Part shown: in pieces, positions 1 through 7,925 of the stretch
How positions within the stretch are numbered: position 1 is the first letter of the stretch
Layout of the letters: every line of letters begins with the position of its first letter
Origin: Oscillospiraceae bacterium
GTDB lineage: Bacteria; Bacillota_A; Clostridia; Oscillospirales; Ruminococcaceae
Length of the DNA: 64,000 bases
Assembly: GCA_017523995.1 (NCBI GenBank)
Contig: JAFWUX010000090.1
Coordinates: 9,999-73,998, forward strand
Direction of reading: 5' to 3'
Made by a program: the position numbers and the translations under genes
Notes under the pieces: model-generated
What the model was told of the DNA's origin: nothing
Database searches by the model: none
Seen by the model: only the letters and a program-made list of their open reading frames with translations

Positions 1-1401
1 CATGACTTCCTCATAGACTTCTGCGGTGAACATCACGTTATAAAGAAGCTCCGGATCGTTCTTGATCTTTTCTTCCGCCGCGATACGGGTTTCCTCGATC
101 TTTGCTGCGTTTGCCACATTCGACATCATGTAATCCTGCATCATGATATCCTTGTCAAAGTCGAGCGCTGCAAGCATCAGCATTGAAATCATACCGGTTC
201 TGTCCTTGCCGCCTGCGCAGTGGAACAGGATTGCAGCATCCTCAGGCTTGTTGAGGAAAATATCGAACACATCACGATAATATCCGATTGCTTCTTCGGA
301 TTCAAAGTATTCAATATGCTTCTGAACACTGATGATACCGACTTCAGCCTGGAAAATAGAGAGCGCAATGCTTCCGCCCGGCTTACCTGCATTTCTCTGG
401 AGCTCCTGCATCTGTGCATAGAGCTCCGGATTCTGCGAGAACACTTTTTCTGCAGTCTCCTTGCTTGTGGACATCGGGATATTGTGATGGTTAATGCCTT
501 CGATCTCTTTGTCGATCGTGTTCGGGTTCAGTTCGCGGTCATAACGAAGATCAATGATGTCAGAGACCTTATACTTTTCCCGCAGAGCCTTTATGCCGCC
601 CTCTGTGATATGTGCCAGATTACCGGTACGGAGCAGAACATTCTGCTTGATCTTTTTGCCGTTCGTGTTGATGTAGCCGCCGAGCTGACGCGCGTTAGAA
701 ACGCCTGTCACATCGCGAAGTGCCTGCTTGTTGTAATCAAGAACCTGCTTTTCAGCGGTTTCGTCGGCTTCTTCAACGCTGTATGTAGCTTTGACAGTGA
801 TTGTTTCGGTATTGCCGTCATATTTGAAGTCGGCAGTAGCGGTGAGCTCCTCGTTCTTAGCTGCAGCATCTGCAGTGAATTCGATGCTTTGCATTGCAAG
901 TGTACCGCAGAGAGCAGCAGTCACCATGACGGACAGAACTTTTCTGTTCTTCTTGGATTTGATGGCGACAACAGATGCAGCGCCGAGTGCAAGCATCAGA
1001 GCGATCGGTGCAGAATCGCCGGTTTTCGGGCTTTCTGCTGATTTGCCGGTGGATGAAGTGCTGGCAGCAGCAGTTGTGACGGCTTTCACACCCTCAGCAG
1101 AAACAGTGTAGTTCTTTGTCTCGTTCGCAGCAAGTTTGAACGTGTATGTTTCGTTTTCAGAAATCTTGAACTTGTCGGGAAGCGACGCCTTGAGTGAGAT
1201 TTCACCGATCTCTGAACTGCCGGAATTCGACACAGAAACATCGAATTTCATGGTATCGCCCTTGGCGTAGGATTCCTTGTCAGCCTTGATGCTGACTGCA
1301 ACCGTAGCTGCATCCTCCGCAAAAACCGCCATGCTGCACATCGTAGATATGCACAGGACGGACGCTATGAGGACAAACAGCAGCTTTGAAACCTTTTTCA
1401 T
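1..1401 (-). CDS. Secreted tyrosine/lipid phosphatase (partial, C-terminus outside window)
   Basis: The reading frame starts at ATG 1401 after AGGAGGTTC and runs off the left edge with 467 codons visible. Residues 1-29 are a signal peptide. Residues 30-100 look like a small beta-sandwich (CARDB/DUF11 style). Residues 124-129 read SPKTGD, followed by a hydrophobic stretch and KSKKNRK, so they resemble a sortase signal, but in the middle of the protein. A second hydrophobic segment follows at about 155-172. From about 230 there is NARQLGGY, then LLRTGNL, and the P-loop HCAGGKDRTG at about 393-402. These match the Y_phosphatase3 family (PF13350), in which Cys is the nucleophile and Arg binds phosphate. 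The catalytic domain is probably extracytoplasmic. Substrate unknown. Confidence 0.85.
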   Translation of the reverse strand, partial: MKKVSKLLFVLIASVLCISTMCSMAVFAEDAATVAVSIKADKESYAKGDTMKFDVSVSNSGSSEIGEISLKASLPDKFKISENETYTFKLAANETKNYTVSAEGVKAVTTAAASTSSTGKSAESPKTGDSAPIALMLALGAASVVAIKSKKNRKVLSVMVTAALCGTLAMQSIEFTADAAAKNEELTATADFKYDGNTETITVKATYSVEEADETAEKQVLDYNKQALRDVTGVSNARQLGGYINTNGKKIKQNVLLRTGNLAHITEGGIKALREKYKVSDIIDLRYDRELNPNTIDKEIEGINHHNIPMSTSKETAEKVFSQNPELYAQMQELQRNAGKPGGSIALSIFQAEVGIISVQKHIEYFESEEAIGYYRDVFDIFLNKPEDAAILFHCAGGKDRTGMISMLMLAALDFDKDIMMQDYMMSNVANAAKIEETRIAAEEKIKNDPELLYNVMFTAEVYEEVM

Positions 1402-1460
1402 ATGAACCTCCTGAATGTCTGATATGAAGCCCGTCTTACAATTGAACAGGCATACATTTA

Positions 1461-1489
1461 ATTATATCATTATATTTCAAATATGTCAA
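1461..1489 (-). promoter_or_regulatory. Promoter of the phosphatase gene
   Basis: On the minus strand TTGACA (1484-1489) and TATAAT (1461-1466) are separated by 17 bp, an exact sigma-70/SigA consensus. It lies 60 bp upstream of ATG 1401. The rest of 1402-1516 shows nothing else clear. Confidence 0.8.
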
Positions 1490-1516
1490 GCCTCGTAAAA
1501 CCTAATTATTAAGAAC

Positions 1517-2017
1517 TCAGTGTTTGGTGCTGAACATCTCTTCAACCAATTTCTCTAATTTTGAATTAAATTGAGCATTATTGCTGGAAAGAGATGCCGA
1601 GATATCTTTCACTCTACATTCATAATCAAGTAAAATTTGCCCAAGTTCGTCAATTTTGTCTATTACAATAATGTTCCTCTGCCGTTCTGCAACTGCTTTG
1701 CAAAAATCTACCTGATGGTTATTGACATGTTCATTAAATTCTTTCCGGCGAGGAACAACAATCGGAATCTTCTTAGTCTGCAGCGGCATAATAAAACTTG
1801 ACGGACCTCCATGTGTGATCACAATCCGTGCAGTTTTTACAAATTCAGCCATCTTTGAATACGGATACAACTTACTCCATTCACAATGCTTTGGCTCGTA
1901 CGTTGAATACCCCGTTTGTATAACAACTGCTTCATCATGTTCAGCAGCCCATTCATCCATATACTCTATCAGTCTATTAAACGGTTGTTCATGTGTACCT
2001 ACCGTAACAAATATCAT
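1517..2017 (-). CDS. Alg13/PssE-type glycosyltransferase catalytic subunit
   Basis: A 166-residue protein beginning MIFVTVGTHEQPFNRL, the signature start of the GT28 C-terminal (Alg13-like) family that includes PssE, Cps14G and EpsF. HGGPSSF at about residues 90-96 is the nucleotide-sugar-binding loop, followed by P-R-R-x-E-F-N-E-H-V-N-x-H-Q. It normally works as a soluble catalytic half bound to the membrane-anchored Alg14-like half, encoded 24 bp upstream. The pair would add one sugar to the undecaprenyl-linked repeat unit of a surface polysaccharide. The gene is visibly richer in A and T than its neighbours, as is usual for exchanged polysaccharide genes. Confidence 0.85.
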   Translation of the reverse strand: MIFVTVGTHEQPFNRLIEYMDEWAAEHDEAVVIQTGYSTYEPKHCEWSKLYPYSKMAEFVKTARIVITHGGPSSFIMPLQTKKIPIVVPRRKEFNEHVNNHQVDFCKAVAERQRNIIVIDKIDELGQILLDYECRVKDISASLSSNNAQFNSKLEKLVEEMFSTKH

Positions 2018-2041
2018 TGAACGTTCTCCTGTGTTCTTATT

Positions 2042-2503
2042 TTAAAAGATACTGCCTAAATTAATTGCCTTCTTGTAGACTTGCTTCATTTCTTCCCATT
2101 CAACGATAAACTTGTCTGTTACCGGATAGCAAATTTTGCCGGAAATCGTTGGCTTGTCGATTCGGTCAAACACCTCAATATAAATAGTCTTTGCGCCTAA
2201 CAGTTTACCGATCCAAAAGAATGGAATTGCGGGTGCGGCTCCGGATGAAATGATTAGATCCGGGCGTTCTTTTCTCAGAATCTTTATTGCACGATGCGTA
2301 TTGATAATAAGCGCTTTGATACTGCGATTAGAAGGATAATAGACTGGATAAACCTTTTCGTCCTTTAAGAGACTTCTTGCATCTTCTTTATCAAAAGTAG
2401 CCCAAAATCGGTCCTTATTCTCCCAAAACGGCTTCAACATATAGAGATGCATCAAGTGCCCGCCTGATGAACCAACCAAACAAACCTTTATCTTTTTTTT
2501 CAT
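2042..2503 (-). CDS. Alg14/PssD-type glycosyltransferase membrane subunit
   Basis: A 153-residue protein with the N-terminal VCLVGSSGGHLMHLYML typical of the Alg14 family (PssD, Cps14F). It has a central P-D-L-I-I-S-S-G-A-A-P-A-I-P-F motif and a conserved Y-I-E-V-F-D-R-I-D near residue 120. Family members sit on the membrane and recruit the Alg13-like partner, here the next gene. Length is normal for the family. It is AT-rich relative to the flanking polymerase gene. It has its own promoter (2537-2566) even though it follows the polymerase on the same strand. Confidence 0.85.
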   Translation of the reverse strand: MKKKIKVCLVGSSGGHLMHLYMLKPFWENKDRFWATFDKEDARSLLKDEKVYPVYYPSNRSIKALIINTHRAIKILRKERPDLIISSGAAPAIPFFWIGKLLGAKTIYIEVFDRIDKPTISGKICYPVTDKFIVEWEEMKQVYKKAINLGSIF

Positions 2504-2536
2504 AAGTCAATAATCCACGCTATTTCATTATCTCAA

Positions 2537-2566
2537 ATTATAGAGCCCAATTAGCCAATAAGTAAA
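2537..2566 (-). promoter_or_regulatory. Promoter of the Alg14/Alg13-like pair
   Basis: TTTACT (2561-2566) and TATAAT (2537-2542) on the minus strand are separated by 18 bp, 34 bp upstream of ATG 2503. The -35 is one base off consensus. It suggests the glycosyltransferase pair can be transcribed separately from the upstream polymerase gene. Confidence 0.55.
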
Positions 2567-2613
2567 GTATTGGATTTTACAACAATCCTATTCAAATAAA
2601 CTCCGTAAACATC

Positions 2614-3879
2614 TCATCTTTCTTGACTCGACTGAGCGCTGAATCTTCTGTGCTGAAATATCTCCTGAATCGGGATACCGCCTTCTGCAAGCAGCGCGAT
2701 CATAAAGAAATTATAACTGATGTCCGGAAGATGATGCGCGATCATGCAGTTGAGCGCGACAAGCGCCGAGCAAAGCAGGATGATATGATTTTTGCGGTAT
2801 CTCAAGCCAATGATCACAAAGATCACAAGCATCAGGACGGTAAAGACAAGACCGAGCCGCAGCAGACAGTTGACATAGGAGCTGTCCAGATAGAAATACG
2901 GATCGTTTGCGAAATCATGTGTGACTGTACCGCCCATCCCGTGCATCGGGACAATCTGTCCGAACAGTGTGACTGAATATTCCTCAAAGCCTTTTTTTCC
3001 TTGCGCGAGACGTGTATTTATTATTCTGTCAAGTTTGGAAAACAAAGCGGAATTTTGGGAATATGCCAGTGTCAGCACATAAATAACAGCAGCAAATACC
3101 GGCATGCTCCAGATGCAGAACTGTTCACAGCATTTTCGGAGCACGGCAGCAAATCCGGCGGAATGCTCCCGAAATCGGTTAATGACACCGACAAATATCA
3201 TACCGATTCCGAGCAACAGAATACAGATGCAATCCAGCCGCGTGATACAAAGGCAGTAGATTACCGGAGCGACAACAATCGGGACAAGTGCCCGCAGATA
3301 AAAGAACCGGTCGAACTTCTGATAAGCAACAAAGAAAGACAGCAGAATGTAGAAAACATAAGCTGCAAAATCCGTGGTGTACAGAATGCCGAAAGAATGC
3401 CTGATATGAAATATCCAAAAGGGATTCGCCGACTCATAGCAGAGGTCTTCGACAATTCCAACCTGTGAGCAGATAATAATTGCAGCTAGCAGCGGCAGTG
3501 CGGTATAGAGATAAGTCTTTGCAATTTTATCAAGCCGGATGCCGTATGCACCCATCACGCACACCATAGCAGGAAAACAACGAGGTTCACCTGATGTCAC
3601 GTAGAGAATTCTTGAAAGCAGAATCACAAGCATTGATGCGGCAAGTTCATATTTATTCCTGATACCGAATATCAGGATTTTCGCGATGATCAAAAGGGAT
3701 GCAGCAGTTTGAATCATCTCAAGATTAAATGCACCGATTAAATCGCGAAAAGTCGAGTTATACAGGATTCCGGCAATCACGATGATTGTGAATCCGATCA
3801 GGTAAAGTCTGTCACGCAGAACGGTGTTGCGGGAAAGCTTATCCAATTTACTTTCTCCGGGCTGGGATTCAGCTGGCAT
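2614..3879 (-). CDS. Polysaccharide polymerase (Wzy-like), polytopic membrane protein
   Basis: A protein of about 421 residues with a short polar N-terminus, then ten or more hydrophobic segments and a larger extracytoplasmic loop near residues 290-345. That topology is shared by O-antigen/capsule repeat-unit polymerases, which have little sequence conservation. I place the start at ATG 3879, which overlaps the stop of the upstream gene as TAATG and is preceded by GAGGGGG. A longer in-frame extension exists but would overlap the neighbour by 75 bp. Neighbours are an initiating transferase and an Alg13/14 pair, so assembly of a lipid-linked repeat unit and its polymerisation is the likely role. 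The Wzy call rests on topology and context. Confidence 0.7.
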   Translation of the reverse strand: MPAESQPGESKLDKLSRNTVLRDRLYLIGFTIIVIAGILYNSTFRDLIGAFNLEMIQTAASLLIIAKILIFGIRNKYELAASMLVILLSRILYVTSGEPRCFPAMVCVMGAYGIRLDKIAKTYLYTALPLLAAIIICSQVGIVEDLCYESANPFWIFHIRHSFGILYTTDFAAYVFYILLSFFVAYQKFDRFFYLRALVPIVVAPVIYCLCITRLDCICILLLGIGMIFVGVINRFREHSAGFAAVLRKCCEQFCIWSMPVFAAVIYVLTLAYSQNSALFSKLDRIINTRLAQGKKGFEEYSVTLFGQIVPMHGMGGTVTHDFANDPYFYLDSSYVNCLLRLGLVFTVLMLVIFVIIGLRYRKNHIILLCSALVALNCMIAHHLPDISYNFFMIALLAEGGIPIQEIFQHRRFSAQSSQER

Positions 3880-5345
3880 TACATTGCCCCCTCTTTTTTC
3901 AGTACGACTTTTATCGTTTTGAGCAAAATCTTCAGATCGAGCAGAAGTGTCCACTCAGATATGTATTTTGTATCAAGCTTGACAACATCCTCAAAGTTTG
4001 TGATATTGCTTCTGCCGCTCACCTGCCACAGACCGGTAATTCCCGGCTTGATCACAAGTCTGGCACGATGCCGGAGATCATAGCGTTCCCACTCATCGAC
4101 GGTCGGCGGCCTTGTTCCGACAAGCGACATATCCCCTTTCAGCACGTTGAAAAACTGCGGGAATTCATCGAGCGAGTAATCACGGATGAAATTGCCGAAG
4201 CCTTTTTTCAGGGTTCCGTCCGGATTGACGGAGCTGCCGATAATTCGCAGATCATAGTCAAGCTTGAACATTTTGCCGTCAGCGATGCGGTTTTGCTTCA
4301 TCAGCTCGGCTTTTCGCTTTTCGGCATCTGTATACATGCTGCGGAATTTATACATCTTAAACCGTTTTCCGTTACGCCCGATTCGCTCCTGCGAGAAAAA
4401 AACGGGTCCGGGCGATGAAAGCTTGATCGCCGGTGCGAGAAACAGAAACAGAATTGCAGTCAGAACACAGCCGATCAATCCGCCGAAAATATCCATGATC
4501 CGCTTGACAGCGAGACTGCCCAATGAAGCCGGCTTCATGGTCGCGGTTATAACAGAATGGTCACCGAGGCGCTCGACCAGCTTGCGGCTGTGATCGTCAG
4601 GCTGATAAATCGAGTCGATGTTCAGGTGAAGTGTGATGCCGGATGATGCAAGGCTGTTGATCAGATCCGTGGTTGCCTGTTCGCCGTACGGCAGTGAGAT
4701 AAATACCGCATCGACCCATTCGCGCAGGACATATTCACGGATCTCCTGTGCATTTCGGGCAAGAACAGGGAATGCAGTATCCGATTCTTTCCTGCATGCT
4801 GCATCGGAAAGCAAACCCGTTCCGATGATCCGGTAACTGAGCGTTTTGGATTCAGACAGCTGCCTGCAAAGCTGCTGACATTCGTCCGGAGCCGCGATTA
4901 CCAGCAATGTTCGCTTTGACAGAATTCCGCTCAGCGCTTTGGAGAGCACTTTCTTGTAGAGCAGATTGACAGTCAGAGTGAGCACAAAGCAGATGCCGGC
5001 TGTGAGAAAGAGCGTGATTCGGGAATATTCCGATCCGCGTTTGACGGCAAACAGAAACATCTGATCGGCAAACAGGACGAATCCGCTGTGAAGGGCGGCT
5101 GTCCGGATCTCCTGTAATGCATTGCGCTTCAAAATATTTTTCAGCGTTCTGAAAAATATCATGCAGATCAGGCAGGAAAACTCCGAGATAATCGCCGTCA
5201 TGATATACAGATCAGATGCATATGGATTGGCATGCAGCCCGTGGCGCAGTAAATACGCAAGAATAAAGGCAGCCTGCACGCAAATCAGATCAAGAAGCAG
5301 AAAATCCCAGTGCTTGAGAATTCCGCTTAATCCTTTACGATACAT
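3879..5345 (-). CDS. Initiating undecaprenyl-phosphate sugar phosphotransferase (WbaP/CpsE type)
   Basis: About 488 residues. The N-terminal third has four to five membrane segments, then a nucleotide-binding-like region (residues about 140-280). The C-terminal third is a bacterial sugar transferase domain with KRIMDIFGG, then FSQERIGRNGKRFKMYKFRS, DEFPQFFNVLKGDMSLVGTR and KPGITGLWQVSGR. It would transfer a sugar-1-phosphate from a UDP-sugar to undecaprenyl phosphate, the first step of capsule or exopolysaccharide assembly. I chose ATG 5345 because AAGGAG lies 5 bp upstream; an in-frame ATG at 5429 has no such site. It is translationally coupled to the polymerase gene through TAATG. Confidence 0.92.
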   Translation of the reverse strand: MYRKGLSGILKHWDFLLLDLICVQAAFILAYLLRHGLHANPYASDLYIMTAIISEFSCLICMIFFRTLKNILKRNALQEIRTAALHSGFVLFADQMFLFAVKRGSEYSRITLFLTAGICFVLTLTVNLLYKKVLSKALSGILSKRTLLVIAAPDECQQLCRQLSESKTLSYRIIGTGLLSDAACRKESDTAFPVLARNAQEIREYVLREWVDAVFISLPYGEQATTDLINSLASSGITLHLNIDSIYQPDDHSRKLVERLGDHSVITATMKPASLGSLAVKRIMDIFGGLIGCVLTAILFLFLAPAIKLSSPGPVFFSQERIGRNGKRFKMYKFRSMYTDAEKRKAELMKQNRIADGKMFKLDYDLRIIGSSVNPDGTLKKGFGNFIRDYSLDEFPQFFNVLKGDMSLVGTRPPTVDEWERYDLRHRARLVIKPGITGLWQVSGRSNITNFEDVVKLDTKYISEWTLLLDLKILLKTIKVVLKKEGAM

Positions 5346-5419
5346 ATAAACTCCTTGGGAAAGAGGCTTGTACACCAGCCGCATCAGAAGCATCTGCAAG
5401 GATTGGTATACATATTTAT

Positions 5420-5449
5420 AGTATATCACATCGGCGGCACGAATGTCAA
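5420..5449 (-). promoter_or_regulatory. Promoter of the polysaccharide operon
   Basis: TTGACA (5444-5449) and TATACT (5420-5425) on the minus strand with 18 bp between them, about 75 bp upstream of ATG 5345. Confidence 0.7.
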
Positions 5450-5559
5450 GGTACGGATCAAAATGATCTGTCTAAAACGCGGTAACGCCGATGCAGTCCG
5501 GATGTGTATATCAAAAATCACGAACACGCTACAAATCGGTTACAATTTCCGGAATACGC

Positions 5560-5588
5560 TTGACAAATCCGCACAAAGCGTCTATAAT
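5560..5588 (+). promoter_or_regulatory. Strong promoter ahead of the leader ORF and rtcB
   Basis: TTGACA (5560-5565), 17-bp spacer, TATAAT (5583-5588). It is the only strong plus-strand promoter seen before the 28-residue ORF and rtcB, so both are probably on one transcript. Confidence 0.8.
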
Positions 5589-5620
5589 GGACACAAATTC
5601 AAAGAAAGGCGGTGAACACC

Positions 5621-5707
5621 ATGAAACATTCGACAAGTTCAAATTACAACAGAATACGAACAATCAAATCAGGAAACATGGAGTTTGCCCGCACGCATGC
5701 AGAATAA
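5621..5707 (+). CDS. 28-residue leader peptide or small protein
   Basis: ATG 5621 follows AAAGGCGGTGA, nearly a perfect anti-Shine-Dalgarno match, at 5-bp spacing. The ORF encodes 28 residues rich in Ser, Asn, Arg and His and ends in TAA. Its last codons lie in a 7-bp hairpin (CGCATGC 5694-5700 with GCATGCG 5712-5718), and an intrinsic terminator follows 29 bp later, before rtcB. This layout is that of a leader peptide controlling an attenuator, but there is no run of one amino acid to point to a signal. It could also be an independent small protein. Confidence 0.55.
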   Translation: MKHSTSSNYNRIRTIKSGNMEFARTHAE

Positions 5708-5736
5708 CTGTGCATGCGCATTTTACAGAAATGACA

Positions 5737-5768
5737 AGGCATCTCTGCGTTTGCAGGGATGCCTTTTT
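5737..5768 (+). terminator. Intrinsic terminator or attenuator upstream of rtcB
   Basis: AGGCATCTCTGC (5737-5748) pairs with GCAGGGATGCCT (5753-5764) in a 12-bp stem with one U-G pair, a GTTT loop and a five-T tail. It sits after the leader ORF and 27 bp before the rtcB start, so transcription from 5560-5588 must read through it to express rtcB. Confidence 0.8.
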
Positions 5769-5794
5769 GCGGTCAGCTCCGGAAAGGACAATTT

Positions 5795-7003
5795 ATGTTT
5801 GAAGTACAGGGGAAATACGCATCTGCGAAGATTTTTGCTGAGATTGCAGAAGAAAGCGCGATATCGCAGATCATGACACTCTGCAATCAGCCGATGAGCA
5901 CTGGGGCTAAAATCCGCATCATGCCCGATGTGCATGCCGGTGCCGGCTGCACGATCGGAACCACAATGACTGTCACCGAGACAGCAATCCCGAACCTTGT
6001 CGGTGTCGATATCGGCTGCGGCATGGAGACTGTCCGGCTCAAAGAAACACATATTGAACTGCAGAAACTCGATAAACTGATTTATCGCGCAATCCCCTCA
6101 GGCTGCTCGATTCGTGAAACGCCGCATCGCTTTGCAGAGCAATTCGATCTGCAGGCACTCTATTGTGCAAAAAATATCCATGTGTCGCGCGCAATGCAGA
6201 GCATCGGAACACTCGGCGGCGGAAACCATTTCATCGAGGCCGATCAGGCTGCGGACGGCAGCATCTATATTGTGATTCATTCCGGCTCACGGCATCTCGG
6301 ACTGGAAGTTGCAAAATACTATCAGGAGGAGGCCTACCGTCAGCTCAACCGCGCAGCTGAGGATGAGGTGCAGGCGCTCATCGCCGGACTGAAAGCGCAG
6401 GGGCGAGAAAAAGATATCCAGAAAGCACTGAAAAAGCTGCATGCTGAAAAGCATACAGATATCCCGAAGCATCTGGCATATACGTTCGGCACCCTGTTTG
6501 AGCAGTATATCCACGATATGAAGCTGACACAGGAATTTGCGATGCTGAACCGGAAAGCGATGATGGATGAAATCATCCGCGGCATGGGGCTGCATATTGC
6601 AGAACAGTTCACAACAATCCACAACTACATCGACACAGAGCACATGATCCTGAGAAAAGGTGCCGTATCTGCGCGGCTCGGGGAAAAACTGCTGATCCCG
6701 ATGAACATGCGTGACGGCAGCCTGATCTGTACCGGAAAAGGCAATGATGACTGGAATCAGTCCGCACCGCACGGCGCAGGACGGTTAATGTCCCGCGCGG
6801 ACGCAAAATCATCGTTTACTGTATCCGAATTCAAAAAGCAGATGTCCGGCATTTATACAACATCCGTCGGCAGCGGAACACTCGATGAATGCCCGATGGC
6901 GTATAAACCGATGGAAGCGATCACCGGATGCATCGGTGAAACCGTCGAGATCAATGAGATTATCCGTCCGATTTACAATTTCAAGGCAGGTGCGGAAGAA
7001 TGA
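5795..7003 (+). CDS. rtcB: RNA-splicing ligase RtcB
   Basis: About 402 residues with the full set of RtcB motifs: MPDVHAGAGCTIG, VGVDIGCGM, GTLGGGNHFIE, HSGSRHLG, RKGAVSA, IPMNMRDGS and SAPHGAGRLMSR, where the His is the residue guanylylated by GTP. RtcB joins RNA 2',3'-cyclic phosphate and 5'-OH ends in tRNA and other RNA repair, using Mn2+ and GTP. The length fits the shorter bacterial subgroup. The start ATG 5795 follows GGAAAGGA. The gene overlaps the next by 4 bp (ATGA). An attenuator-like terminator upstream suggests conditional expression. Confidence 0.95.
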   Translation: MFEVQGKYASAKIFAEIAEESAISQIMTLCNQPMSTGAKIRIMPDVHAGAGCTIGTTMTVTETAIPNLVGVDIGCGMETVRLKETHIELQKLDKLIYRAIPSGCSIRETPHRFAEQFDLQALYCAKNIHVSRAMQSIGTLGGGNHFIEADQAADGSIYIVIHSGSRHLGLEVAKYYQEEAYRQLNRAAEDEVQALIAGLKAQGREKDIQKALKKLHAEKHTDIPKHLAYTFGTLFEQYIHDMKLTQEFAMLNRKAMMDEIIRGMGLHIAEQFTTIHNYIDTEHMILRKGAVSARLGEKLLIPMNMRDGSLICTGKGNDDWNQSAPHGAGRLMSRADAKSSFTVSEFKKQMSGIYTTSVGSGTLDECPMAYKPMEAITGCIGETVEINEIIRPIYNFKAGAEE

Positions 7004-7185
7004 AGAAATTTGTACCCTATGAGAAAATGAGCAAAAAGCAAAAGCGGGAATATGACCGTCAGCGGCGCGGAACATGGGAGCTCTCCCCTGTTACGCGCGT
7101 CGCAGAGACGGACAAAACACACTATTCCCGAAAAGTGAAACACAAAAACAGCGGCGGAGATGACTCTCTGCCGCTGTTTGATTAA
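7000..7185 (+). CDS. Small basic protein coupled to RtcB
   Basis: A 61-residue, Lys/Arg-rich protein with MSKKQKREYDRQRRGTW and a W-x-L-S-P-V-T-R segment. From memory, similar short proteins sit beside rtcB in other Firmicutes; no function is known to me. Its ATG overlaps the rtcB stop (ATGA), so the two are translationally coupled and may act together, for instance in RNA binding. The C-terminal codons form a terminator stem (7146-7179). Confidence 0.75.
   Translation: MKKFVPYEKMSKKQKREYDRQRRGTWELSPVTRVAETDKTHYSRKVKHKNSGGDDSLPLFD
7146..7179. terminator. Terminator stem inside the end of the rtcB partner gene
   Basis: AAACAGCGGC (7146-7155) pairs with GCCGCTGTTT (7170-7179), extended inside by GGAGA/TCTCT. 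The stem lies wholly within the last codons of the plus-strand gene and 14 bp beyond the end of the convergent flavodoxin gene. It can act in both directions, though its T tracts are short. Confidence 0.55.
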
Positions 7186-7192
7186 CCTGCTT

Positions 7193-7654
7193 TTACATTG
7201 CTGCAAGCGCTGCGATATCTTTAGACGAGGGGTTCACATTGCCTTCGATGATCTCAGCGTCCGGTGCGCTGACTTTCAGATTCTGAACAGCCTTGCCGAA
7301 TCCGCTTCCGCCGGATGTCGCAAAGAGAACAATCTTTTTGCCGGAGAAATCATAACGCTCGAGGAACGAATTGATGATCGTCGGCGCGATATACCACCAG
7401 ACAGGGAACCCGACGTAGATCGTTTCATAAGCAGATGTGTCAAGCTCGGCATCTGCAAGAGCCGGACGGGAGCTGTGATCGTTCATCTCGATACTGCTGC
7501 GGGACTGCTTGTTCTGCCAGTTGAGATCTTCTCGTGTGTAGGCAACAGCCGGTTTGATCTCAAACAGATCGGCGCCTGCTGCTTCCGCGAGTTTCTTTGC
7601 AAGACTTGCGGTATTGCCGCCTGCGGAAAAATATGCAACCAGTTTTTTGCTCAT
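7193..7654 (-). CDS. Flavodoxin
   Basis: A 153-residue protein of the flavodoxin_4 type. The FMN phosphate loop is at residues 9-16 (FSAGGNTAS), followed by Y-x-x-x-x-V-G-F-P-V-W-W-Y and LFATSGGSGFG, which normally flank the isoalloxazine ring. It is a low-potential cytoplasmic electron carrier or a small quinone/disulfide-linked reductase. Start ATG 7654 follows GGAGGTATCATC. It is monocistronic and convergent with the rtcB operon. Its promoter is covered by short repeats that look like an operator. Confidence 0.88.
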   Translation of the reverse strand: MSKKLVAYFSAGGNTASLAKKLAEAAGADLFEIKPAVAYTREDLNWQNKQSRSSIEMNDHSSRPALADAELDTSAYETIYVGFPVWWYIAPTIINSFLERYDFSGKKIVLFATSGGSGFGKAVQNLKVSAPDAEIIEGNVNPSSKDIAALAAM

Positions 7655-7712
7655 GATGATACCTCCGGTTTTGATTGAATATGATTTTATTGTATACAGA
7701 CACTTGCGTCCG

Positions 7713-7766
7713 ATTCTGACACCGTGTCACTATTGACATTATAGCACTATTCTGACACATTGTCAA
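7713..7766 (-). promoter_or_regulatory. Flavodoxin promoter with repeat operator
   Basis: TTGACA (7761-7766), 17-bp spacer, TATAAT (7738-7743) on the minus strand. The 10-bp sequence attctgacac occurs on the plus strand at 7713-7722 and again at 7749-7758, the second copy inside the spacer. GTGTCA (7724-7729) and TGACAC (7753-7758) form an inverted pair around the -10. This arrangement suggests repression by a dimeric regulator, perhaps redox-responsive; the regulator is not in the window. Confidence 0.6.
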
Positions 7767-7867
7767 TATGTTTCGTACTACTTTTTGAAATTCGGCGATT
7801 TGCACGAGCAGGCATTGCCGTATTCGTGTAACATGAACAACTGCAAGTACGATAAACACGAAAGAGC

Positions 7868-7896
7868 TTGACAATTCGTATGGATTGAGGTAAAAT
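7868..7896 (+). promoter_or_regulatory. Promoter of carbonic anhydrase gene
   Basis: TTGACA (7868-7873), 17-bp spacer, TAAAAT (7891-7896), 30 bp before the start codon. Confidence 0.75.
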
Positions 7897-7925
7897 ATGA
7901 TTATCATCCGGAAAGGAGAAACGCG

